Shown: positions 38,457-46,613 of the stretch, piece after piece
Layout of the letters: every line of letters starts with the position of its first letter
How positions within the stretch are numbered: the first letter of the stretch is position 1
NCBI GenBank assembly: GCA_002483285.1
Contig: DLHP01000006.1
Location: forward strand, 11,395-68,042
Source of the DNA: Flavobacterium sp. UBA7665
Lineage (GTDB): Bacteria; Bacteroidota; Bacteroidia; Flavobacteriales; Flavobacteriaceae
Length of the DNA stretch: 56,648 nucleotides
Direction: 5' to 3'
Notes under the pieces: generated by a model
Told to the model about the DNA's origin: nothing
What the model saw: the letters and a program-made list of their open reading frames with translations, nothing else
Database searches by the model: none
Position numbers and translations under genes: made by a program

Positions 38457-40421
38457 ATGCGCTTATCCATCCTAAAACACCTATTCCTGCTGCTTTCGGC
38501 CGCTACACTTTTTGCACAACGTGGCTATTATGATGCCCCTTATTTGCGGTATGAAGCCGATTTGGGAACGTTGTCCAATGGCGCAACGGCGACGGCTAAA
38601 TCTTATGCACAGGTCGATTTACAGTCGGAGGCATCCGGGCAAAAGTGTGTGTCTATGACTAGCGCCAATGCAAGCGTACAATGGAATTTGGCTGCTGCTG
38701 CAGACGGCCTCGTGGTGCGATTCAGCATCCCGGACGGGCAAACCGCCTCGCTTGCCGTGTACAACGCAAATACACTGATCACGACGCTTTCACTCACCAC
38801 CAACTGGTCATGGGAATCGCTGTGGAATAACGGTAACCCCAACAATGGCGGCGTCGTGAACCAAAATCCAAAAATGCGATTTGACGAAGTCCGATACAAA
38901 CTTCCAACACCGATTGCGGCTGGCGGAACCTTAAAACTGGTGCGCGTGAGTGGCAATATCAGCCTTGATTTCGTAGAACTCGAAGCCGTGCCCGCAGCGA
39001 TTGCAGCCCCAATAGGTTCAGCAGTTTATTCGGGTAACGGCAGTACTTTACAGTCTTTCATTAACTCCCACGGCGGGCAAGTCATTTATGTCCCCGAAGG
39101 GGTTTACAACGTGAATAGCGAGTTGTATTTTGGCGTGGCCAATACTTCATTAGTTGGTGCAGGCATGTGGTATACGCAGCTCAACTTTACAAGTACTACC
39201 GCTTATAACGGCGGACTGCGCGCCAATGCCAACAACATAAGTTATTCGGATTTGTACCTGACTACCAATCGGAATTCAAGGAGCAATTCATACAAAGGCA
39301 TCAACGGCGTGTACACTTCGGGGTCGACGATCCGAAATATTTGGGCAGAGCACTTTGAATGTGGCGCGTGGATCGCACAATACGCGACGGGTGGGCCGGC
39401 AATTGCCAACGGTTTTACGCTCTCCAATTGCCGCTTCAGGAACAATTATGCTGACGGAATCAATTTGTGTAAAGGCACTTCTAACGCGATTGTGGAGCAT
39501 TGCAATTTTCGAAACAATGGCGATGATGACCAGGCGATTTGGTGCGCCGATGGTTTGGAATGCATCAACAACACTTTTCGTTACAATACATCCGAAAACT
39601 GCTGGCGTGCATCTGGTGTGGCATTTTATGGCGGGAAAAACAACAAGGCCTACAACCTGATTATCAGGGACAACGTCGAATCGGGTATCCGTTTGAGCAA
39701 TAATTTCCCGGGCGTTGGCTTTAACAGTTTGGGATTGAATGAACTCCACGACATCACCATCATTGGTGCCGGAACCTTAAACGATTTGTACAACCAGCGT
39801 GTGGGCGCGATTGATATTTTTTCGTCCAGTACCGCCGGAACACAGGTCAAGAATGTCAAGTTCTCCAATATCGACCTGATCGATTCTAAATGCGACGGCA
39901 TCCTGATGCAGAAAAAAGCTGGTGATGGACTCTACAATTTCGCTTTCGAAAACATCAATATTAACGGTACCGGAAAGGAATATCCGTTCAACAATGCCTA
40001 TAATACGGCTTCTCCAAAGGGATTCTTTACCGCCATCAGCAATTTCCCAAACGGAAACGCCACGTTCTGCAACCTGATTTATGCCAACCGCGGCGGAGAC
40101 GCCACGACAGATGAATATTTGTTAGGGCTGGATGCTTTTAGTTGGACGGCGTTAGCAGGTTGCGTTCCGCTGGTCGTTACAAAGTCCGAAGCGGCAGTTG
40201 TGAGCTTTTACCCAAATCCGGTTCATGACAAACTTACTATCGCCAACTTGCGTACGACAACGACAATCAGCATTCACGACCTTAGCGGAAAAATGCTCCT
40301 GCAACAAATTTCCCGGCAAGGCTCGGAGGTTCTGGATGTATCGGGACTGTCTTGCGGACTGTATGCGGTTACCTTAGACGATGGCGAACAGGTCCGAACC
40401 AACAAATTTGTCAAACAATAA
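38457..40421 (+). CDS. Secreted right-handed beta-helix protein with T9SS type A sorting domain
   Basis: A 654-residue exported protein with a signal peptide (about 1-20, FLLLSAATLFAQ). Residues about 25-175 form a CBM-like domain (YLRYEADLGTLSNGATAT and DFVELEAVP), similar to those in alpha-1,3-glucanase-type proteins. Residues about 185-560 are a right-handed parallel beta-helix (IVEHCNFRNNGDDDQAIWCADGLECINNTF). The end (about 580-654) is a T9SS type A sorting domain (FYPNPVHDKLTI, SIHDLSGKML, and GLYAVTLDDG). It likely binds or degrades a polysaccharide at the cell surface; the substrate is unknown and the hydrolase activity is inferred. Confidence 0.85.
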   Translation: MRLSILKHLFLLLSAATLFAQRGYYDAPYLRYEADLGTLSNGATATAKSYAQVDLQSEASGQKCVSMTSANASVQWNLAAAADGLVVRFSIPDGQTASLAVYNANTLITTLSLTTNWSWESLWNNGNPNNGGVVNQNPKMRFDEVRYKLPTPIAAGGTLKLVRVSGNISLDFVELEAVPAAIAAPIGSAVYSGNGSTLQSFINSHGGQVIYVPEGVYNVNSELYFGVANTSLVGAGMWYTQLNFTSTTAYNGGLRANANNISYSDLYLTTNRNSRSNSYKGINGVYTSGSTIRNIWAEHFECGAWIAQYATGGPAIANGFTLSNCRFRNNYADGINLCKGTSNAIVEHCNFRNNGDDDQAIWCADGLECINNTFRYNTSENCWRASGVAFYGGKNNKAYNLIIRDNVESGIRLSNNFPGVGFNSLGLNELHDITIIGAGTLNDLYNQRVGAIDIFSSSTAGTQVKNVKFSNIDLIDSKCDGILMQKKAGDGLYNFAFENININGTGKEYPFNNAYNTASPKGFFTAISNFPNGNATFCNLIYANRGGDATTDEYLLGLDAFSWTALAGCVPLVVTKSEAAVVSFYPNPVHDKLTIANLRTTTTISIHDLSGKMLLQQISRQGSEVLDVSGLSCGLYAVTLDDGEQVRTNKFVKQ

Positions 40422-40425
40422 GTCG

Positions 40426-41553
40426 GTGTCTAAATTTCCACATATAGGGACGACTATCTTTACGGTCATGAGCCAATTGGCCAATGAGCACAAGGCCATC
40501 AACCTTTCGCAGGGGTTTCCGAATTTCCCGGTCGATGACGCGCTCAAGGATATTGTAGCCAAACGTTGCAAAGAAGAAATTCACCAATACCTGCCCATGG
40601 CGGGATTTGGGCCATTGCTTGAAAAAATTGCAGCCCTGACGCAAAAATCATATGGGCGGACAGTCAATCCGGCGACAGAAATACTGATAACAGCCGGCGC
40701 CACCGAGGGGATTTTTTCCAGCATACAAGCATTGGTTAATCAAGGGGAAGAAGTCATTATCCTCGACCCGAGTTACGACTGTTATGAAGCCCCGATCCTA
40801 CTCTGCCACGCCAAACCGATAAGGATAGCACTCAGCGATGATTATACGCCAGACTGGGAATCGATTGGCCGGGCGATGAATGAAAAAACGAGGATGATCA
40901 TCGTGAACAACCCGCACAATCCGTCGGGGAAAATCTGGACGCCGGCCGATTTTTTGGCACTGGAAAAACTGCTGGATTTGTATCCAAATGTGTTGGTACT
41001 TGCCGACGAAGTCTACGAATACATCACCTTTGAGCAACCGCACCTTTCGGTTCACGAGCGCCCCAAATTGCAAGATCGCAGCATCGTGATTTCGTCTTTT
41101 GGAAAGTCGTTTCATATCACGGGATGGAAAATCGGGTACACGATTGCTCCTGCACCACTCATGGACGAGATTAAAAAAGTGCACCAATTCGTGGTGTTTA
41201 GCGTGAACAGCCTGGCGCAAATCGCCATCAATGATTACCTCGATAGTGTAGACGTTTACCAACTGGGTGGCTTCTACCAAACCAAACGCGACTTTTTTAA
41301 AAAACTGCTCGCGCAAACCCGACTCGAATTGCTGCCTTGCGAAGGAACTTACTTCCAGACAGTGTCGTACGCTGCTGTTTCTGATCTCGACGATACAGCG
41401 TTTGCGAGACAACTTACTACAGCATTTGGTGTGGCGGCTATTCCGGTTTCGGTATTCCGTGCCGATAAAAAAGACCTCAAACACTTGCGTTTTTGCTTCG
41501 CCAAAGACAATGCTACACTCGAGGAAGCAGGAAAAAGGTTGGCCTTGTTATAG
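40426..41553 (+). CDS. Methionine aminotransferase-like PLP enzyme (class I/II)
   Basis: A 375-residue pyridoxal-phosphate aminotransferase when started at the GTG at 40426 (VSKFPHIGTTIF), 4 bp after the previous stop. An in-frame ATG at 40381 would overlap that gene by 41 bp. Landmarks: INLSQGFPNFP near the start, NNPHNPSGKIW (PLP Asn region), ADEVYEYITF (Asp for the PLP pyridine), and SSFGKSFHITGWKIGY with the PLP Lys. Closest in style to YbdL-type methionine/kynurenine aminotransferases used in methionine salvage. Lowest-certainty part is substrate; the fold is clear. Confidence 0.88.
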   Translation: MSKFPHIGTTIFTVMSQLANEHKAINLSQGFPNFPVDDALKDIVAKRCKEEIHQYLPMAGFGPLLEKIAALTQKSYGRTVNPATEILITAGATEGIFSSIQALVNQGEEVIILDPSYDCYEAPILLCHAKPIRIALSDDYTPDWESIGRAMNEKTRMIIVNNPHNPSGKIWTPADFLALEKLLDLYPNVLVLADEVYEYITFEQPHLSVHERPKLQDRSIVISSFGKSFHITGWKIGYTIAPAPLMDEIKKVHQFVVFSVNSLAQIAINDYLDSVDVYQLGGFYQTKRDFFKKLLAQTRLELLPCEGTYFQTVSYAAVSDLDDTAFARQLTTAFGVAAIPVSVFRADKKDLKHLRFCFAKDNATLEEAGKRLALL

Positions 41554-41743
41554 TCCTTTACACGAAATTGGTCAAATCCACTATCGGTGTTATACAGTCT
41601 GGATTTCCTTTCCCTCGCACAATACTTATGATAATGAGCGTATTGCGACAACAAATCTGCGCGCCGACGATAACAAACGCCGTTGGATTAAAATTTCGGC
41701 AACAATATTTACTGATAAACTTTACTGTTTTACACAAAAAAAA

Positions 41744-41751
41744 TATATTTG
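41744..41751 (+). promoter_or_regulatory. Promoter -7 box of tRNA-Pro
   Basis: TATATTTG matches TAnnTTTG. It lies 11 bp upstream of the tRNA 5' end, so the primary transcript would start about 5 bases before the mature tRNA. Confidence 0.6.
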
Positions 41752-41762
41752 CAATCCGAATT

Positions 41763-41839
41763 CGGGATGTAGCGCAGCCTGGTAGCGTACTAGCATGGGG
41801 TGCTAGGGGTCGCTGGTTCGAATCCAGTCATCCCGACCA
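41763..41839 (+). tRNA. tRNA-Pro (GGG anticodon)
   Basis: A 77-nt tRNA with encoded 3' CCA. The acceptor stem CGGGATG pairs with CATCCCG. The anticodon stem CTAGC/GCTAG encloses the loop ATGGGGT, so the anticodon is GGG (41797-41799), reading CCC and CCU. The T arm has the standard GGTTCGAATCC. A perfect 10-bp terminator follows directly. The structure is intact, with no sign of an integrated element at its 3' end, though the downstream DNA is unusually hairpin-rich. Confidence 0.97.
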
Positions 41840-41840
41840 A

Positions 41841-41871
41841 AAACCGGCCATTTTCAATGGCCGGTTTTTTT
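41841..41871 (+). terminator. Terminator of tRNA-Pro
   Basis: AAACCGGCCA (41841-41850) and TGGCCGGTTT (41858-41867) form a perfect 10-bp stem with a 7-nt loop, then a T-run. The loop and flanks also take part in the larger inverted structure described for 41863-41929. Confidence 0.9.
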
Positions 41872-41929
41872 ATTCCCAAACAGAATACCAAAGCTCGCTT
41901 TGAGGATTCTGTTTGGGAATAAAAAAACC
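41863..41929. repeat. Perfect 24-bp inverted repeat with inner hairpin
   Basis: Bases 41863-41886 are the exact reverse complement of 41906-41929. The 19-nt loop itself holds AAAGC/GCTTT. The tract pairs the T-run of the tRNA terminator with an A-run, so it is not an ordinary terminator. Flanking hairpins on both sides (CCGGCCA and CGCCAT types) extend the symmetry imperfectly to about 41841-41955. Confidence 0.8.
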
Positions 41930-42168
41930 AAAACGCCATGCAATGGCGTTTGGTTTTTTGAGCAACATCCCCTACTCTGGATCAGCGCAGCTAATCCAGA
42001 ATCGCCAATTGCAATAGTTTTGTATTCTGCCGAAAAAACGCCATGAAATGGCGGTTTTGAGCAACATCCCAAATCTACATCAGCGCAGCTAATCCAAAAT
42101 CATCAATTGCAATAGTTTTGTATTCTGCGGAAAAAACGCCATGAAATGGCGTTTTTGAGCAACATCCC
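41930..42168 (+). repeat. Tandem array of about 2.4 hairpin-bearing units (~100 bp each)
   Basis: Units start at 41930, 42033 and 42131. Each opens with a CGCCAT/ATGGCG hairpin, then a T-rich tail and GAGCAACATCCC. Units 1 and 2 continue with a CAGCGCAGCTAATCCA segment and end in TTGCAATAGTTTTGTATTCTGC. TAGTTTTG (42015-42022 and 42113-42120) matches the -7 consensus just before the next hairpin. The third unit stops after the hairpin and GAGCAACATCCC. No protein is encoded. The role is unknown. Confidence 0.75.
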
Positions 42169-42224
42169 ACCTTCAACCAGCAAAGCCCTCACCAAACTAC
42201 CAACCCCAACGCCCCACAAATCCC

Positions 42225-42360
42225 GCGTTAGGGATGGCAGCGGTATCCTTTTGCCAGTTCGAGCATGAAGAACCATTGAACTTTTTGTTTTATCGAACCA
42301 ATCAGCGCGTTGTTCGGCCCGGCAAAAGATATAGCGGACAGCCCGGCCGCAGGCAACGCC
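42225..42360 (+). repeat. Dispersed flavobacterial hairpin repeat, copy 3
   Basis: GGGATGGCAGCGGTATCC is followed by CTTTTGCC (42248-42255), a long partly paired insert, then GGCAAAAG (42321-42328) and GATATAGCGGACAGCCCGG. The flanks match copies 1 and 2, but the loop is longer. It lies in the gap before the TPR-LuxR gene. Confidence 0.55.
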
Positions 42361-42400
42361 CAAAAAACGCAACGCATTACAAAATTCGACATCAATTCAC

Positions 42401-42408
42401 TAGTTTTG
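42401..42408 (+). promoter_or_regulatory. Promoter -7 box of the TPR-LuxR gene
   Basis: TAGTTTTG matches TAnnTTTG, 14 bp before the ATG at 42423, implying a very short leader of about 8 nt. Confidence 0.5.
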
Positions 42409-42422
42409 ACTAAAATTGCCAC

Positions 42423-44024
42423 ATGCTTAAAAAGTTACTCTTTTTGCTATTGCTGTTGTTTACTGTTGCCACGTATGGGCAACCGTCGGGCAATGCGCTA
42501 TTGCAAAAAGGTTGGGAAGCGCTCGTAAAAGACGATGACAATGACGCTTTCCGTTATTTTTGGGCGGCTCACGAACGGGCAAAAAAACAGCACAACACCG
42601 CCGACAAAGCCGAATCATTGCTCTATCTGGGGATTTGTTCGTTTGGGTCGAGCCTTGAGAAAGGGTTGCAATTCGCCACGCAATCACTAAGCGAATACCA
42701 GAAACTGGAGCAGACCGATGCTAAAAAAGCCAGGATTGGGAGGGCCAGATGCCTACAACTCATCAGCACGATTTACAGCCGGCAGAAAAAATACACGCAA
42801 GCCAAGCAACTCAGCCACGAAGTCATTGCGGTTTTGAAAAACCAACCCGATAGTTCGGGAACCTTGGGCCTTGCCTACGCCAGCCTGGGTAGTCTGCACC
42901 AGATTGAAAAACAGCAGGATTCGTCTGAATATTATTCGCAGCGTGCCTTAGAAGCGTTTATCCGGTCAAAAAACACGGCGTACCTGCCCAATGCCTACCT
43001 CAAAATGGGACAGTTCTGGCAACAAAAGCATGACAGAACTAACAGCTTGCACTACCTGAACAAAGGACTACAACTCGCCGATTCGACGCAAAACCAACAG
43101 GCACGGGTTGCGGCAATGGTAGCCTTGGGCAAATGGCAGCTGGAAATGGACAACAACGAGCCCGAAGCCGAAAAGTATTTCAGGAATGCACGAAAAATAG
43201 CGCAAAACCTAAGCGACAAATTATTCGAAGCCAAAACCATCGATGCCTTGATTGCGCTCAAGACCAGACAGGCCGACTTTGCCCAAGTGAGTGCGCTACA
43301 AACCGACTTAATCGCACTCAAAGACCAATTCTACTCGCTCGAGCGCGAACAGATCGTTAAAAGCCTCGAGGTGCAATTTGATGTCTCTGAGAAAGACCGC
43401 AAACTCAAACTACTATCAAAAGAACGCGAACTCTCGCGACTCATGAACCTGGTGTTGGTCATTGGATTGGCTTTGCTGGCGCTACTCTTTGCACTGGCGT
43501 ACTTATTTTTAAAAAGGATCAATAAAAAAGACCGGCAATTGCTTAAAACCAAGGAAGAGCTTGTACAAGTACTGGAAAACCAGAAACAGCTCAAAGAACA
43601 GCAGTTCCAGAATGACCTGGAGCATAAGGAAAACCAGCTCAACGCAATTACTTTTCAGATGTTGCAGAAGAATGAACTGCTCGACGAAATCAAATCGACG
43701 ATAGAAAAAGACAAGCTCTCAGAACAGCAACTGCTCAAAATGGTCAACAAACATTTTACACAGGGCCAAAGTTGGAATGACTTCGACAAGTATTTTGAAA
43801 GCTTGAATAAGAATTTTTACACGCGACTCAAACAGAAATATCCTGATATCAGTTCGAATGACCTTAAAATCTGCGCACTCATCAAGCTCAATTTGTCTAT
43901 CAAGGAAATGGCTTCTATCCTGAACATATCGCCCGACAGTGTAAAAACGGCGCGATACCGGCTCCGGAAAAAACTACAGCTGGCCACCGAGGAAAACCTA
44001 ACCGACTTTATCCTGTCTATTTAA
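42423..44024 (+). CDS. TPR-membrane-LuxR type transcriptional regulator
   Basis: A 533-residue one-component sensor-regulator. Signal peptide about 1-19. A periplasmic TPR region spans about 25-330 (AESLLYLGICSFGSSLEKGLQFA, LGSLHQIEKQQDSSEYYSQRALE and similar units). One membrane helix lies at about 341-363 (LVLVIGLALLALLFALAYLF), then a coiled coil at about 370-440. The C-terminal LuxR-type helix-turn-helix (DISSNDLKICALIKLNLSIKEMASILNISPDSVKTARYRLRKKL) spans about 475-530. Domain order matches a family common in Bacteroidota. The signal and target genes are unknown; the T9SS gene downstream could be a target. Confidence 0.88.
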   Translation: MLKKLLFLLLLLFTVATYGQPSGNALLQKGWEALVKDDDNDAFRYFWAAHERAKKQHNTADKAESLLYLGICSFGSSLEKGLQFATQSLSEYQKLEQTDAKKARIGRARCLQLISTIYSRQKKYTQAKQLSHEVIAVLKNQPDSSGTLGLAYASLGSLHQIEKQQDSSEYYSQRALEAFIRSKNTAYLPNAYLKMGQFWQQKHDRTNSLHYLNKGLQLADSTQNQQARVAAMVALGKWQLEMDNNEPEAEKYFRNARKIAQNLSDKLFEAKTIDALIALKTRQADFAQVSALQTDLIALKDQFYSLEREQIVKSLEVQFDVSEKDRKLKLLSKERELSRLMNLVLVIGLALLALLFALAYLFLKRINKKDRQLLKTKEELVQVLENQKQLKEQQFQNDLEHKENQLNAITFQMLQKNELLDEIKSTIEKDKLSEQQLLKMVNKHFTQGQSWNDFDKYFESLNKNFYTRLKQKYPDISSNDLKICALIKLNLSIKEMASILNISPDSVKTARYRLRKKLQLATEENLTDFILSI

Positions 44025-44114
44025 TTCATGATGTACACCTCATTTCTACTGGAAAATAGGCGCCTGTACACCTTTTGTCTACCTGGTTTTTATGGCTCAT
44101 GCCCAGTTAATGTA

Positions 44115-44122
44115 TACTTTTG
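44115..44122 (+). promoter_or_regulatory. Promoter -7 box of the T9SS protein gene
   Basis: TACTTTTG matches TAnnTTTG, 49 bp before the ATG at 44172. Confidence 0.5.
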
Positions 44123-44171
44123 GTTGCAGCAATTGCTATGAAAAACGAACCAAACTTTTAAATTTGATGTT

Positions 44172-45098
44172 ATGAAAAAAATCTACCTCTTACTATTTTT
44201 TGCTGCAGCAAGCTTGCAAGCGCAAATCCCAAACAGCGGTTTTGAAAACGCGCTGGGCTATGGTGGCGAGAATGTTGCAGATTGGGGACAACCGTTCTCT
44301 TTTCCGGTCTGGATTGATCTGGAAACCGGGGAAAGCCACGCCCACGAGATTACCTTTGGCGACCAATTGTTGGGGATGTTTTGCAGCTCGGTAGCCGACG
44401 CGCATTCGGGCGAAAAAGCGATGCTGATCCGCAATGCCTTTAATATCACTACCAATACGGTGATTCCGGGAAAAGTATCGCTTTTTAACAGCGAAATATC
44501 AGAAACGGCTACGGGTTGGAATACAGGAATTCCTGTCGCCGCCGATGTAGACATCCAATTCCTGTCGTTTTGGTATAAGTTTGCGCCTGCGGGAAATGAT
44601 GTGGCCGAAGCAACACTAGAACTGTTCAATGCCGACAGTGAAAGCATTGGCCTTGCTAAAATATCAATTTCTGAACCTGCCGATGCATATACCTACGCTT
44701 CTACTCCACTCGTATTGACCGGAAACGGAGGTACGCCTGCGTTTATCCATATTGAATTTTCTATGGCGCCCGAAGGTTCGACGCCGGTTTTTGGCAGTAG
44801 CCTAACCATCGATGATTTAAAAGTAAACCCAAACCAGTTGCAAACCCAAATTTTTGTGCAAGCGCCATTTACCGTGTGGCCAACTATAGCCGGTAACGAA
44901 ATCAACATTCTAAAAAACGGTGACGACTCAAGCGTACACGAGTTTACCATTGTAGACATTCAAGGCAAAATCGTTAGCGAACAACGCCTGAAACCCAATA
45001 ATGGCATCGCCTCAAAGATAGACATTGGCGCGCTCTCTAGCGGATTGTACCTGCTGCGCTCGGCCGACGGATTCACCGCAAAATTCATCAAAAAGTAA
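44172..45098 (+). CDS. Secreted protein with T9SS type A sorting domain
   Basis: A 308-residue exported protein. Signal peptide about 1-17 (LLFFAAASLQAQ). Residues about 20-215 are beta-rich with IPNSGFENAL at the start, like PCMD/CBM-type jelly-roll domains. Residues about 230-308 are the T9SS type A sorting domain (VWPTIAGNEINIL, FTIVDIQGKIVSEQRL and SSGLYLLRS). It should cross the outer membrane through the type IX secretion system. Exact ligand unknown. It lies next to the TPR-LuxR regulator on the same strand, but has its own -7 box. Confidence 0.85.
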   Translation: MKKIYLLLFFAAASLQAQIPNSGFENALGYGGENVADWGQPFSFPVWIDLETGESHAHEITFGDQLLGMFCSSVADAHSGEKAMLIRNAFNITTNTVIPGKVSLFNSEISETATGWNTGIPVAADVDIQFLSFWYKFAPAGNDVAEATLELFNADSESIGLAKISISEPADAYTYASTPLVLTGNGGTPAFIHIEFSMAPEGSTPVFGSSLTIDDLKVNPNQLQTQIFVQAPFTVWPTIAGNEINILKNGDDSSVHEFTIVDIQGKIVSEQRLKPNNGIASKIDIGALSSGLYLLRSADGFTAKFIKK

Positions 45099-45120
45099 AA
45101 GCATAATTAATCAGTGCGAT

Positions 45121-45161
45121 AAGGGGAATTGGACAATGGTTCACTTCCCTTTATTTTTTTG
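45121..45161 (+). terminator. Possible terminator after T9SS protein gene
   Basis: AAGGGGAA (45121-45128) and TTCCCTT (about 45145-45151) pair with one bulged G, followed by TATTTTTTT. The loop is long, so this is weaker than the other terminators. Confidence 0.5.
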
Positions 45162-45250
45162 CAAGCGATTTGTTTCATACATTTACGCAGTGTCAGTCTA
45201 ATTTCACACAATCCTGGCATTCAAAATTCATCATTCATAATTAAATTAAC

Positions 45251-46132
45251 ATGGACTTCTCAGCAAAAATGCTGCGCGACGATGCGCTCAAAGGAAAAAC
45301 AATAGTAGTGACCGGCGGCGGAAGCGGCCTGGGCAAAGCCATGACCCAGTATTTCCTCGAACTCGGTGCGAACGTGGCCATCACCTCGCGCGATCTGGAC
45401 AAACTCAAAAATACGGCTGCAGAACTCGAAGCCGCGACCGGCGGAAAGTGCCTGCCGTTGCAATGCGATGTGCGCCATTATGAAGAAGTCGAAAATATGC
45501 TACAGGAAGTCCTTAAGGCATTTGGCAAAGTAGACGTTTTGCTCAACAACGCTGCTGGGAACTTCATTTCGCCCACCGAAAGATTGTCGGCCAATGCGTT
45601 TGATACGATCATCGATATCGTGCTCAAGGGCTCGAAAAACTGTACGCTAGCGTTTGGGAAACATTGGATTGACAGCAAGCAGGAGACATCAACGATATTG
45701 AATATCGTAACGACTTATGCCTTTACGGGTTCGGCGTATGTCGTACCGAGTGCGACCGCTAAAGCCGGTGTGCTGGCCATGACAAGGAGTTTGGCGGTAG
45801 AATGGGCCAAATACGGTATCCGATCAAATGCGATTGCGCCCGGACCGTTCCCTACCAAAGGCGCCTGGGATAGATTGCTGCCGGGTGATTTGGCCGAAAA
45901 GTTTGACATGGCCAAAAAGGTACCGCTCGGACGCGTAGGCAACCACCAGGAATTGGCCAACCTTGCGGCGTATTTGGTTTCTGATTTTTCGGCGTACATC
46001 AATGGCGAGGTAATCGTGTTGGATGGCGGTGAGTGGCTTAAAGGTGCCGGACAGTTCAACTTGCTCGAGCAGATTCCTGAAGAAATGTGGGATATGTTGG
46101 AGATGATGATTAAGGCGAAAAAGAATAAATAG
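45251..46132 (+). CDS. SDR-family oxidoreductase (2,4-dienoyl-CoA reductase-like)
   Basis: A 293-residue short-chain dehydrogenase. The NAD(P)-binding site is TGGGSGLGKAM (about 21-31). The structural NNAAG motif is in VLLNNAAGNFISPTERL. The usual Ser-Tyr-Lys catalytic set is altered: the Tyr position reads SATAKAGV instead of YxxxK, as in peroxisomal 2,4-dienoyl-CoA reductase-like proteins. GPFPTKGAWDRLLP and GEVIVLDGGEWL are typical of that subgroup. It likely acts on enoyl-CoA esters in fatty-acid breakdown. The gene is monocistronic or followed by a small gene. Confidence 0.88.
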   Translation: MDFSAKMLRDDALKGKTIVVTGGGSGLGKAMTQYFLELGANVAITSRDLDKLKNTAAELEAATGGKCLPLQCDVRHYEEVENMLQEVLKAFGKVDVLLNNAAGNFISPTERLSANAFDTIIDIVLKGSKNCTLAFGKHWIDSKQETSTILNIVTTYAFTGSAYVVPSATAKAGVLAMTRSLAVEWAKYGIRSNAIAPGPFPTKGAWDRLLPGDLAEKFDMAKKVPLGRVGNHQELANLAAYLVSDFSAYINGEVIVLDGGEWLKGAGQFNLLEQIPEEMWDMLEMMIKAKKNK

Positions 46133-46185
46133 TTGAAAAAGGAGAAAAGGAGAAAAGGAAAAGAGGAAAAAAGGAAACGAGGAAA

Positions 46186-46347
46186 ATGAAAACGAATAAG
46201 GATTGGCACGAGAAGCACAAAATGCCTAAAAACGCGACCTTTGAACAAAGGGTAGCCTGGCATCTGGAGCATGTTAAAAATTGCGCTTGCCGGCCAATCC
46301 CGAAAAAACTCGCCGAAGCCATGGCTAAAAAACAAATTGCTTCTTAG
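46186..46347 (+). CDS. 53-residue conserved small protein
   Basis: A short frame starting at MKTNKDWHEKHKMPKNATFEQR and ending KKLAEAMAKKQIAS. It includes VAWHLEHVKNCACRPIP, with a CxC pair and two His that could bind a metal. I recall related short proteins in flavobacteria, so I think this is a real gene. It follows the dehydrogenase gene after a 53-bp purine-rich tract (46133-46185) with GGAGAAAAGG-type repeats, which could act as a strong ribosome-binding region. Function unknown. Confidence 0.6.
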   Translation: MKTNKDWHEKHKMPKNATFEQRVAWHLEHVKNCACRPIPKKLAEAMAKKQIAS

Positions 46348-46373
46348 CACACAAGCTGGAAGCTGGCAACACT

Positions 46374-46482
46374 TAGCCCGGATAGTAGTGGAAATCCTTT
46401 TGCAAAAACGGGTTGCCCGAAACGCAGTGGAGGGCAGTCTGTTTTTGCAAAAGATTGGAACGGATAGCCGGAATAGCTTCTA
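46374..46482 (+). repeat. Dispersed flavobacterial hairpin repeat, copy 4
   Basis: AGCCCGGATAGTAGTGGAAATCC is divided by a 13-bp perfect stem (CTTTTGCAAAAAC at 46397-46409 with GTTTTTGCAAAAG at 46441-46453), then GATTGGAACGGATAGCCGG. It is a longer relative of copies 1 and 2 and closely matches copy 5 in the reverse direction. It lies in the 266-bp gap before parA, which otherwise holds nothing obvious. Confidence 0.55.
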
Positions 46483-46613
46483 AAAATCAGCCTTTTACCG
46501 CCCGACTTTTAACTTCAGACTTTTGACTTGTCACTTTATTGATTTGTTAACAAATATCCCTTGAAAAACCCGTAATTAATTGTATTTTTACCGCTCAAAA
46601 TTTTAAAAATTAA

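Noticed and set aside
41554..41762. Possible small gene between the aminotransferase and tRNA-Pro
   Set aside because: The open frames there overlap the tRNA or lack a plausible ribosome-binding site, and only the tRNA promoter stands out.
41930..42130. Tandem units considered as decayed tRNA copies because of the CAGCGCAGC segment
   Set aside because: Only about nine bases resemble the tRNA D-arm region; no acceptor, anticodon or T-arm can be drawn.
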